Origin: Panopea generosa
Lineage: Eukaryota; Mollusca; Bivalvia; Adapedonta; Hiatellidae
DNA: 64,000 nt
NCBI GenBank assembly: GCA_029582155.1
Contig: CM055896.1
Span: 3,845,616 to 3,909,615 of the forward strand
Direction: 5' to 3'
Positions 47,946 to 58,195 of this stretch are shown here, piece by piece. The position numbers and the translations under genes were made by a program. Every line of letters begins with the position of its first letter. The first letter of the stretch is position 1. The notes beneath the pieces are model-generated. The model made no database searches. It was not told the origin of the DNA and saw only the letters and a program-made list of their open reading frames with translations.

Positions 47946-49124
47946 CTAAGTGACAACAGGGGTCACTGTATTGGAACAGCGGCCAGTATAGCAAAATACA
48001 CCACTGTGGAGCTTAGACCTTGTTTACGGGTGCATCCAACCTCGCTCTTCCATCTTTATATTTTATATAAATTCCATATATATTTATCAGATACATTACG
48101 ATATGCAGGATTGTACTCAACCGCTTCCATATATTTATATAACCTACAGCAGTGCTATGTTACTAACAATACATCGTTCGATGTTTTCCTAATAACTCGA
48201 ATATCGTACGTAAAATGGCTAACTACGTTCAGACTTCCCGGAAAATATAAATTACGTCAATTTGCAATTATTAAATGATGTTATTTTGAGACGTTACAAT
48301 ATACGAGGACTGACTGTTACTTCATACGACGAATGATGGAAACTTATATATCGGATTTTTTTCTCGTTCCTTATAGAAATGATATGTTAAGTAAATGGTA
48401 AAAGTACTATTTTTATGAGTTATGTGATAAAAAGAATCTTACATGCGTAGTTATATATCATTAAATTTATTAAACTCGATGACAAAAATGATATAACGCT
48501 CGACAGAGCCTGACATAGTATATTATTGGTAACACAATTAATAAATGATTATTTAATAATACATGGGCACTCATGTTAGATCCTCTTTATATTTATTGCA
48601 AATTTCATAACATTTTAAAAAATCTGTACAATACGCACACCCTAGGATTGGTTAACAGTATATCTTTCTTTGACATAACTATAACAAAAACATCAAACAA
48701 ATTTAATCAGCTGTGATCTATCCCATATGTTATAAAGTAAATATATCGAGAAAACAGCCTTGACACGCTTCCTCACATATGCCACAATCTAGGTAATACG
48801 TGCAAGCTAAAATCAAGCATAATAAACACATTCGGACGAATGTCGGTCGAGGTATAGGAATCGTGAGCTGCAGTTTCTCAGAAATAGCTCTCCAGAGAAG
48901 ATTTTTTTGTCATTTCATCAACACGTTCAGTGTTGTTGTTATTTCCCATTAACACTTGTAGTAATTGTCATACGACTGCTATTCTAGAGGATCGTTAAAC
49001 GTTTAAGCATTTAACGTTGAATGATATTAAACACATCTGAAGACTATGAAATCGCTACATAACAGATAACCGATTTATTTAAACCCATTTAATAGTATAT
49101 ATCATAATGTTTTAAACAATTTTT
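47946..49124. other. no recognisable feature
   Basis: AT-rich. No repeat partner seen. Confidence 0.4.
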
Positions 49125-49322
49125 TTAATTGGTTTAACGTCATTTTCAACACATTTTATGTTATATATGGGATATTTAGTTTTACTGATGGAAGAACACC
49201 TCAGAATTGATCTGAGTGGAACCGTGTAACTGACAAACTTTCTCCAATAAAATTTGGAACCGAACCGGATTAGAACCGATAAACTCTGCGGTGTAAGTGA
49301 TCTTGAGAAGTCGCCATTGATC
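49125..49322 (-). mobile_element. tRNA-derived SINE, family B, minus strand
   Basis: On the minus strand the head reads GCGACTTCTCAAGATCACTT, matching the head of the copy at 57962-58195 (GCGTCGTCTCAAGATCACTT), with box B-like CGGTTCTAATCCGG. The 3' half has TCAATTCTGAGGTGTTCTTC and AATGTGTTGAAAATGACGTT ending in AAACC. Almost full length. Confidence 0.75.
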
Positions 49323-49411
49323 ACTCATCCACTGCTGACACGCCTAACATTTTTACTTGTTGCTGAATATAGTTATTAAGAAGACATTTCATAATTTAAA
49401 GAAAAAAACAT

Positions 49412-49500
49412 CCACTTCTATAAAAAAAAGCAATAGCTTCTATAAAATAAACAATAACGCCTATAAAAAACAATAACTTGAATAGAGAAAGCAATTAGAC
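49412..49500. repeat. short degenerate tandem repeat, about 22-30 bp
   Basis: Three to four A-rich units share CTATAAAA and CAATA motifs (CAATAGCTTCTATAAAATAA, CAATAACGCCTATAAAA, CAATAACTTGAATAGA). Confidence 0.55.
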
Positions 49501-50149
49501 TAGACTATATCGTAATGTGATTTCGTGTATGTACACAGAGATGCAAAAATACGTACTTGTTACCTGATTGAAAGTATAAATATTAATTTATGTAACATTA
49601 CTTTGATTAACTTTGCAGCAAAAGTGCAACAGTTGTTTGTTTAGATTTCCAACAATATCAAAACGTTCATTAAATCATAAAATGTGTTTTTAAATCAAGT
49701 TAATTGCAATTAAATGAAACAGGAAGCAAATGCAAGGATTAGTAATTGCCTCTGTCAAAATTCAGATAACGGTACGGTAAAGTAATTACAGCACGTGCAT
49801 TTCGTGCAGATTTAAATCGTTAATATATATCACATTTGATTGAGAACTCCCAACATCAGAAGCAGAAGCGTTTCTTTCTGTTTATATAATAATGCGATAC
49901 CTTCATGGCGCAAAATCAAAGTGCTTTTTTGCCTGACTTAAGTACTGCAGGTTTCTGGAGCAAGTGCCTAGGCTGCTTTGTGCGCAATTTTATGAATCAT
50001 TTTATTATACGAGTGCATGCGTGTCTATAATTTAACTATATTGTTAACGGAGTGTGCTTATTGTTATGTTAAAGACACGATTAAAGTAATTTGTGTATAA
50101 CATAAATACTAATTTATTAAGAAGGATTTATAACTATTAGTATAGATAA

Positions 50150-50290
50150 GTATATGATAGAGGTTGTGGGTTCGATCCCCAGCTCGATCCAATGTCTTGA
50201 AAAATATCAACGCTCCGTACTGGTTATACTCAGAAAGAGGAAGCGAAAACGGTTCATATAATCTATAAGCTTTCTATAAATTTGAGATAA
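50150..50290 (+). mobile_element. SINE family C copy with good box B
   Basis: Box B-like GTGGGTTCGATCCCCAGC follows a box A-like TATATGATAGAGG. The body CGCTCCGTACTGGTTATACT, AAGCGAAAACGGTTCATATA and AAGCTTTCTATAAA matches 26665-26750. Confidence 0.7.
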
Positions 50291-51785
50291 CAAGATATAT
50301 TAATATTACTTATTTAAGTATATTAAACTAAATAGTTTAATTCCGTGCAATGAAAAAATAAATTTATCATACACTTATAAACTGACCACCTTCTCATCCC
50401 TTGATGACTATAAAATAGTATATTTGTATCATTTAATAATCAAAGTAACGAAAGCACTGAAGGTTAAGTTGGTCTTGTCCATCCAAAAGAACTGCAAAAT
50501 ATGAAAATGGCATATATCTAAAAGTATGTAATTTTATCAGTAAATAAACAATTAAACATAAATTTCAAGTTGTGCAATATGATAAGATTATTATACAGTT
50601 CACTGTACAATATGAATTTATACTGCACGAGTCGATGTTGTGATAAAAACTTGTATTTGACGAGTCGCCGCAGGTGCCGTGTCCAATACAGATTTTCACC
50701 ACTACATTGACGAGTACAATAAAATACATATTGTAGAGTGACCTGTATAATGACCTTTTTATTTTTCACCTCGACGTTCTTTTCATATGAAACACAATAT
50801 CATTTTCTTTAAAATATGGAAAAATAATATGCAGATGATGGTTATCACAATTTTTGATAATATTAAAGTTGGCTCTTTGAAGTACATGTAAATATATCAG
50901 TATTAATATTATTCCTTTATCACAGCTATTTTCTTTCTTTTTTTTAATTATATTTTTAAGTATCTGTTTATATGTTTCTCAAATAGATATATGTTGCTTG
51001 CTGTTTCAAACGACACAGTATTCATTAGAAGAACATCAGTGATTACTCTTATATTTTATATCTGAGATATGCGGAAATTATATATATGAATATAAAAAAA
51101 ACACGAAAGATGACAAAAAAGTTCATGAAACTCACTGTGCTGTGTTAGTAGATATATCACTATTCGTTATACCAAAACAACACAATTGTAATTAAAAAGC
51201 ATGTTATAATATATACTGAACGATAAAATTGACAAAAGTAGTTGATACAAGACTTGTATGTACAAACAACAGAGGTGCATGTTTTTAAAGACAGTCATTC
51301 TATACCAAATATTTGCAAATGAGTGAATTGCTTGTAAGATTATAAGTATTACAGTTAAGTGAGCCGAGCAGGGGATAATAAATGTTTTCACTCTTTATAT
51401 ACTATTTTTTTTTTTATTGGTTTGTTACGTATTGAACGCTATTGGATTCCGAAAAACCTTAAAGTATATGTATGTAGTGGAGTGTCAGAATTGTTGTCCA
51501 TTATCACAAGAAATCATAAAAATCAATTCAAAATCCGTAGCCTATTAACTCATTATCAGTAGAGTTAATTTCTTTTTTTACCTAGTATTTATCATTGCAT
51601 CTTTTTGGGATAAAATAACAAATCACGAAAAATACGGATTGGTTATATACCAATTTCAAGTGAAACACCATTAAATCTGAAACGTAATGTGCAATATTCA
51701 TGCGCTTGCTTTGCTTTCTTTTTCTTAGACCTGTTCATATAAATTATAATGTTCATAATGTGATTCATAAGCAAAATATATTAAT
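50291..51785. other. no recognisable feature
   Basis: AT-rich. Three ACGAGTC/ACGAGT-like motifs lie at 50627-50712 without clear periodicity. Open frames do not exceed 83 codons. Confidence 0.4.
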
Positions 51786-52190
51786 GGCGCTGGTTCCACT
51801 ATATTTATTACGCTGATTCCATTATATATTAATTACGCTGATTCTACTTTATTATCCCTCGTATACCTAATACTGTGATATACCTATTACTGCGAATGCC
51901 CGTATAATAACAATCTGGAAAGACATGCGCAAAGCTCCAACTTCCGTTAGCGTCGGTATATGTTTGCATTTCGTATAGGCAACTGTTATTTACTCAGCAC
52001 ACTTAAGTAACCGCATGACTGTTTAGTATAGATGCCATTCTTTACATGGTTGAACATTTTTTAAACTCGCGGTATTAGGTATGACCAGTATTATTACGCT
52101 GGTTCCACTATATTGATTACGCTGGTTCAACTGAATTACTTACGCTGGTTCCACTGTATTAATTACGCTGGTTCTACTGTAATAGGTAGG
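51786..52190. repeat. CGCTGGTTCCACT minisatellite in two blocks with inverted repeats between
   Basis: Units with TTACGCTGGTTCCACT occur at 51788, 51811 and 51836 and again at 52098, 52120, 52143 and 52166, so the period is 22-25 bp. Between the blocks lies about 220 bp bounded by ATACCTAATAC (51863-51873) and its exact inverse GTATTAGGTAT (52072-52082). A second inverted pair is TACCTATTAC (51881-51890) and GTAATAGGTA (52179-52188). The middle segment could be a small inverted-repeat insertion. Confidence 0.75.
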
Positions 52191-52318
52191 TGATCCTACT
52201 TAAAACCATCGTAAATATAAGACATTTCAGGCACTACTTTCTCTCAGTGCTCGGTACTATTTCCACGGATACTCGTAAACTTGTATATTCATTGATTAGT
52301 CAGTGACGTATTTTATCA

Positions 52319-52341
52319 CCCCCCCCCCCCCCCCCCACCCC
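52319..52341. repeat. poly(C) tract of 18 bp
   Basis: Eighteen C, one A, four C, then G and an A8 run. Striking in such AT-rich DNA and likely hard to sequence accurately. Confidence 0.9.
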
Positions 52342-52984
52342 GAAAAAAAACCAAAACACTTCTTATTTAATAAAATCAAGTCACTACTCATTTATTAGGT
52401 TGTTTACAATGAGTGGTCATATGTTCTTTTGTCTGAACAACATCATCTAGATGGTACTAGGTATGCATTGATACTTAGAGATGAGGTCCAAACAATGTTT
52501 ACTGTGTCTTAGAATACCATGCCGACACGTATGATTTTCACGCAATCCTCCAAAAATGAAAAGGTATTCTATAAAACTTGATGGATGAAACCTTCATACA
52601 TCTTTGAATAATTATTTACCAATTAAAGAAAATTTAGTATTATAATATTTTAAATAATTTAATCTTAGAAATATATAATACAAGTAACTCTCTTTTGTGA
52701 AAGGGTTAGTGAGAGTGGGAGGGCGAATTGATAGCCCTTGCTTAAAAAGAAAGACATTTTATTAAAACGAGGTAAACAATATGTTGTTTACTATCCCGGA
52801 AAACTCTTACACCGGTATCGAATGTAACAGCAGTTTACGTCATGATTGGTTTACATCATTATGTAAAACATGTGTTGATTCTATAAGAAGTTTTTGTTTA
52901 AATGAATGATTCAATATTACTCAACCGTGACAACCAATATAAGAGTGATAGAACGGCCAGAATTATTTTCAACACCGTGTTTGC
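52342..52984. other. no recognisable feature
   Basis: AT-rich; no repeat partner or open frame of note. Confidence 0.45.
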
Positions 52985-53165
52985 TTACATGAAACACCCC
53001 GGTCCTTCAGGTGAAGTATTGTAAGGCCAATGTGTTTAAGCTACTTGTGGCTTTCTTAAGCAGAACGTTTTATCCGAATTTGTTTAGCACTGATTCTACC
53101 CAAGAAGACATCGAACGTGATTTGTCTAATAGTTTGTGTCTTAATAGATATTAAATGAATAAGAT
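52985..53165 (+). mobile_element. degenerate SINE, family A
   Basis: CTTAAGCAGAACGTTTTATC, then ACCCAAGAAGACATCGAACG and TGATTTGTCTAATAG, ending in TTAAATGAATAAG. This parallels the 3' two thirds of 47800-47945. The head is not recognisable. Confidence 0.6.
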
Positions 53166-53199
53166 GTGTTTAGATAAATAAAAATATATTCGGTATATC

Positions 53200-53435
53200 T
53201 TTTGAATGGGGTTTAACGCCATTTTCAACACATTTCAGGTTATATATGGCATATTCAGTTTTACTGGTGAAGGAAGACCTCAGATTTAGTCAGATTGAGA
53301 AGAACCACCGTCCTTCCGCAAGAACCTGGCAAACTTTATCACATAAAGATTTTGGAGCGAGCGGTGAGAGGTTAATTATCTTTAGGCGCCTTAGTTCACT
53401 TTGCCGCGGAGGACGTTCAAATTCGGTACATTGAC
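53200..53435 (-). mobile_element. SINE family B, minus strand
   Basis: On the minus strand, a degenerate tRNA-like head (AAAGTGAACTAAGGCGCC, CTCACC) is followed by AAAGTTTGCCAGGTTCTTGC, GGAAGGACGG, TCTGAGGTCTTCCTTCACC, TGAATATGCCATATATAACC and TGTTGAAAATGGCGTTAAAC. Collinear with 58050-58195. Short frames on both strands across it are incidental. Confidence 0.75.
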
Positions 53436-55452
53436 TTAGAACTATACTTCTATATTCGGTACAATAACTATAGAAATAAAATGCCATAGTGATAAGATAG
53501 GCAAGAAAAGTGTTACGTTAGATTATATAACCTTAAAATGCTATGATTCAAAACTTTATCTGAACGTGAATTTAATTACAAGCTTAAAGTACTTTGAACA
53601 ACTTTCATGTTATGAATATACGGAGTTACACGATGTTAAACGATGTTTTAATAGCTTGTTGTTTTAGTTTTTATTTCCATGATATATTAATTTCATAAAA
53701 TGCACACATTAGCATAAAGTGCACTATTGTTCAATAAATTAAATAAAAATTTAATGTAAAAAATCCAGTGGTATGCAAAACAGAGATATGTCATACATGT
53801 AACAATAGGATTGAGGTAACAAAATTGACTATCGCATGGGGTTTACGATACCTAGGTTCGTAATAAAACAATTGGGTTGGAGTGTTTTTCATATATATAA
53901 ACACATATGTTAATGGTCCTAGCTTGTAAGAAAATCGTGACATCATAGTGGCGCTTGTATTTGACAATCGCATGAGTTTTACCTCAAATATAGGATAACA
54001 TAGACGTATTTCACAATAAACTAAGTGAAATGGCAAATATTTTTGTCCTACGGCTTGAAATTAAGAATCCAACTTTCATTATTACTGTTTTGATATGACT
54101 CTCGACAGACCCTTGGCTTGGAGGTTTCACACAGGGGCTGATTTCAAAAATAATGTCTAATTAATCAAACGGAGATTTGAATCAACGTATCAAAAACATT
54201 ATCAGAATCCATTTACATATATTTGTAAAGAACACATAGTCATGACGTGTGTCTTTAAGCGGCTTTCATTTAAAAGTAACAACAACTAAATGTCAAATTG
54301 AATGTAATTCTGGATAGCACGCATATATGAATTCATGCTTTGACTTTGCGAAAGTCGGAACTGCGCGATCATGATAACTAAGTGGACGATAAGACGATGA
54401 TAAGTATCGTCTATGTCCTTTTTAAGACGTCACAAGTACCAGCCAAAGCGGTTATCATTTATCGGAGAAAACTTAGAATGAGCTAAATGATTCAAGGAAA
54501 CCAGAAATAAAAACAGAACAGAACAGAACAGAACAGATGCTTGTTATTTATTTCAGACTTTTACATAAATACATCGTCATAATAACATATTTTTATCTCA
54601 TGATATCTTGTGAAATATATCGTTAATATGTACATCATTAGAACCGTCATATTTCATTACCGTTTGATATAAAATATTTACTAATGTTATAAATATAAAC
54701 ATAATATAAGAAATACGTTTCAATCAAGAAACAGAAGAGAATGGGCACGTTTATAAACATTTGAATGGTTATTATTCTTTCATTTCCAAATATATATTTA
54801 AATTCCACATAAAACATTTAAAATGTTATTTACTAAAATCAGTGAACTTTTTATATACTGAGCAAATCCGATTAAAATAGTTTTGTCATATGATTTAAGC
54901 AATTCAATAAGCTTGTACATGGATGGTCTTTGTTTTGTTTTTTATATATCCCATTAAATCACTGTAGCAAGAACAGAAAAAAGAAGTGGTATATATTTTC
55001 CACCTCAGTTGAGTTACAACATAAACAATACATCTCGTCTCTTGAAATATGAATTCATACATAACGATCAGTTTGAATTCTGAGAATATGAATAAATAAC
55101 CTAATTCTAGGAACACTGAACCAAAATGTATAACGTCGGCAAACAAGTTCTCAATCCAAAGAGTCCCACCCAGCTGCACATTCAATATACCTTCATCATT
55201 AAAATGATATACAGTTTGAGATTTTAAGCCAACGTTGATTTAATTTTAACACATACTATTTTGTACACGCCCACATTCCTTTTCTTGAAGCTATTTCAAA
55301 CAATGATACGTAAGTTATTTAAACGGAGAAAATCAAAGCTTAAATGTGTATTCAATTTACTAAATGAATCTGTTCCTTGACCTACATTCTATGTAAACAA
55401 GCTCTATTTCAAGATTTTACTGGTTATGTAATAATCGTAAAAACATTATACA
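53436..55452. other. no firm feature; short (AACAG)n at 54515-54535
   Basis: ACAGA-type pentamer repeats (four units) lie near 54515-54535. Otherwise AT-rich with no recognisable frame. A minus-strand 93-codon frame (55185-54904) has no known motif. Confidence 0.4.
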
Positions 55453-55535
55453 ACAGTGGTGCTGCCCTCCTTGCTTAATTATTTAATTATAAATAAGTTA
55501 TAAAATGCTTTAATACAGGGTGTGTTAAGTAACAA
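55453..55535 (+). repeat. direct-repeat pair, first copy
   Basis: About 83 bp matching 55941-56026 with few differences. Landmarks are ACAGTGGTGCTGCC, TTGCTTAATTATTTAATTAT, GTTATAAAATGC and GGGTGTGTTAAGTAACAA. Confidence 0.88.
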
Positions 55536-55940
55536 TGTTCCCGGTTAGAGTATTTTATTATCACCGGCTCTTTGAATGATAAAATATTAGACAGAATCCA
55601 AAACAATGATTTGTTTTTATTTATACTATCATTATGCATGTTTGTTGAATTTCTAACTAAATGCATCAAGTTAATAATGTCGACTTGGAAATATCCACAT
55701 TATCATGTGTATCTGCTATATTTCTTTAATAAGTCCATTGTTTAATGAGAGTCATATCGGATAAGAAAGCAATGGAAAGTGGTTCCATAAATTGTAAAAT
55801 AAATAAACATTGTATTTTTCTTTTTCTATTTTCAGATTGTTTTATCACGATTATTGTAATATGTATTGGGTTATCTTAAACTAATTATTTATATTTTATT
55901 ATTTTTTTCAGTATTATTCTTACTTTATATGACTTATTAA
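55536..55940. other. spacer between the two direct repeats
   Basis: About 405 bp of AT-rich sequence without an open frame of note. If the pair are solo ends of one element this is its interior, but no termini typical of LTRs are visible. Confidence 0.4.
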
Positions 55941-56026
55941 ACAGTGGTTCTGCCGTTCTTGCTTAATTATTCAATTATGAATAAAAGTTATAAAATGCAT
56001 TAATATCCGGGTGTGTTAAGTAACAA
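55941..56026 (+). repeat. direct-repeat pair, second copy
   Basis: Same orientation as 55453-55535, with ACAGTGGTTCTGCC, TTGCTTAATTATTCAATTAT, GTTATAAAATGC and GGGTGTGTTAAGTAACAA. Confidence 0.88.
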
Positions 56027-56241
56027 AGAAAGTAATTATTTATATTGATATTCTTGTTCTATAAAATGTAAACCATTTCTAAAAACACAAACAGTTTAAC
56101 TTTAATTATAATATTTTAAAGGGATTATATTAACAAGTAACACAAACACGCTGTTAATCAAGACTTTTCCTGTATGCAGTGTGCACAAAATAATGCTTAT
56201 GTATTGACGTATAACCTTTAGTTACTTGAAATTAACACTAA

Positions 56242-56511
56242 TTGAATATTGGCCAAAACTTTAATACGTCCCGCAATAAAGTATTGCACAATGTTGACAT
56301 TGAACTCCGTAAACTTCCCGAACAAAGCCTCGAAAACGAGATGGGGAACGAGTCTTCACAATGTTATCCGGTGATCTATCGGAAACCCGAAAGCGGTTCG
56401 TTGAAAATGACAAATGTAAACAAAAACAAAACATGGCTTCAGAAACCCGATGTTTGTAATAAAAAGGTTATGCAATTTGACACTTTAGACAGGTATATCT
56501 CTAAGTTATAA
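56242..56511 (+). other. orphan open frame, possible exon fragment
   Basis: An 89-codon frame opens right after a TAA at 56239-56241, so it has no in-frame ATG at its start. It is richer in G+C than its surroundings and of balanced composition (for example VDIELRKLPEQSLENE and RYISKL before the stop). I recognise no family. No clear splice acceptor precedes it in the right frame. It could be a terminal exon, a decayed mobile-element piece or chance. Confidence 0.25.
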
Positions 56512-56678
56512 GCACACCTTCATGCTGTTAGTGTGTATTGAGGACACGGAATTGGCGGTAATATGCCAATATAATCCCTTTAAGAAAGTTGATAAAATAT
56601 GAAAAACACTATGATATTAATTTCTAGTTGATGTTTCCAGGTAGGAAGGTCAGATGGAACTAAAAATAATTATTCTAT

Positions 56679-56879
56679 ATGCGTATGCACACCGCTCTCG
56701 AATCATCATATCGTATTAGAAACATACAGGAAGCAGGAATTACATTGGTGATTAGCATTTATGGCACTCATTCTGAATTAAAATACGGCGAAAGTACGTT
56801 TACCTTGCTTGCTATGCAATACAACTGCTGTAACAACGATTCGTCTTTTTCTAATTGGTTGCAGAAAAACTGTTTGTAA
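56679..56879 (+). other. orphan open frame, weak
   Basis: A 66-codon frame with balanced composition (AGITLVISIYGTHSELKYG), 168 bp after the previous orphan frame and on the same strand. No domain is recognised, and the start context is not informative. It is listed because the two neighbouring frames together stand out from the AT-rich background. Confidence 0.18.
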
Positions 56880-57044
56880 CGGCATTGCTTAACACGAACA
56901 GCTACGAATGCGGAAAATTGTTGGTTCAATATCAATCAGTGGCATACCAAAAGATTTGAAAATTGATACTAGAAGCTTTCTCGCTTGGTGTTCAGCATTT
57001 AGATGATAGTTCTAGGTCTGGTCGGCCCATTGTCAGTATTATGT

Positions 57045-57180
57045 GAATGGTTGGGTTGTTATACTATGTGTCTGTTGCTTTATACTCCAGTGTGACAACG
57101 CTTAGAATACTGTCTAGTATACACCGTCGCAATGTCACTAAAACATTGTTTAAAGCAACACTAAACAACTGTATTCAGCG
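57045..57180 (+). repeat. dispersed repeat F, copy 2
   Basis: ATACTATGTGTCTG, TATACTCCAGTGTGACAACG, CTTAGAATACTGTCTAG, ACACCGTCGCAATGTCACTA and AAACATTGTTTAAAGC align in order with 11995-12110. Confidence 0.65.
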
Positions 57181-57961
57181 AGGCCAAAGACCTAGATGAA
57201 TATCCCTAAATATGTTTTAGATTTAAATTATGACCGATGTCAAGTGTTTTGATATATTATTAAGGACTTTCAATTTATGTTGTAAAGCCAAATTAGGATA
57301 TTTTCCCCTTTAATGACAATCCATCAATTTAGATGACGTCAACGTAAGCAAATGAACGTTATCAATGTTATCAATATTCGATATCATACCTATTATATCA
57401 TATACATTGGTTATCATTGACACACGTACATTTGTAGAATATAACTTTTGGCAATCGACTAATTGTAAGTTGAACGTTAGGATACTATAAAATCATTAAT
57501 GAAGTAAGTTAGTATTGTCTCAGCTACTGGGTAAAGTGATAATCATTGACCCAGGTTTATAGGTCATGATTATTCTACTGCCCATGTATCAATATCAATA
57601 ATTGGGTCAGTGTTACATGAAATTAACTTTTATTAGTAGTATTTAATTATAAGTATTTTATTAAGAATTCTCTATTGCTAACTATATATAGCCTGCCTTT
57701 CTCATGCATGCATGTACTGTTAACAATTTGAATATCGTTTTTAATTTAATTGATATTGATCGAAGTTTGAAAAACGTCGAGTACGCAGTAAGACTGTATC
57801 CACAGAAATGCATATTTATATAAATGTGTAATGCAAGAAGTTCGGAATTAAAGTTGTACATCTGTGCGTAAATATATATTCGATGTATTGCTTTACAAGT
57901 GAGTTTAAATATATATTTTGATATGAACTTAGATGGTTTATGTACACGCATAAATGTTTAG
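57181..57961. other. no recognisable feature
   Basis: AT-rich. The 89-codon minus-strand frame (57951-57682) is unremarkable. Confidence 0.4.
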
Positions 57962-58195
57962 AAATGACGTGGCCGAGTGGTCTAAAGCGTCGTCTCAAGA
58001 TCACTTGCCCCTTACCCCTAAGCTCGTATGTTCTATACCACTCGGTCCAAAGACTTTATGTATAAAAGTTTGCCGGTTACTTAGGGAAGGACGGTCATTC
58101 TAATCATTTTGAGGTCTTCCTCTATCATTAAATCTGGATATGCCATGAAATGGATATTCTATGGAATGTGTAGAAAATGGCGTTAAACACTCATT
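57962..58195 (+). mobile_element. tRNA-derived SINE, family B (reference copy)
   Basis: The head GACGTGGCCGAGTGGTCTAA, then AGCGTCGTCTCAAG, closely resembles a leucine- or serine-type tRNA 5' half including box A. Box B is degenerate. The body carries AAAAGTTTGCCGGTTACTTA, GGAAGGACGG, TGAGGTCTTCCT and GGATATGCC, ending AAAATGGCGTTAAACACTCA with TTCACTTCAAAT. Matches lie at 17830, 30645, 49125, 53200 and 62915. A true tRNA gene is excluded because the 3' half does not fold as a tRNA. Confidence 0.85.

Noticed and set aside
47886-48278. 130-codon plus-strand frame
   Set aside because: It starts inside a SINE tail, has no domain and has composition typical of AT-rich noise.
55453-56026. LTR retrotransposon bounded by the direct-repeat pair
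   Set aside because: The repeats lack TG...CA ends, primer-binding site and polypurine tract, and the interior has no coding region.
57962-58045. Possible tRNA-Leu or tRNA-Ser gene
   Set aside because: The 5' half and box A fit, but box B and the acceptor stem do not pair. The same sequence recurs at 49125-49322 attached to a shared SINE body.
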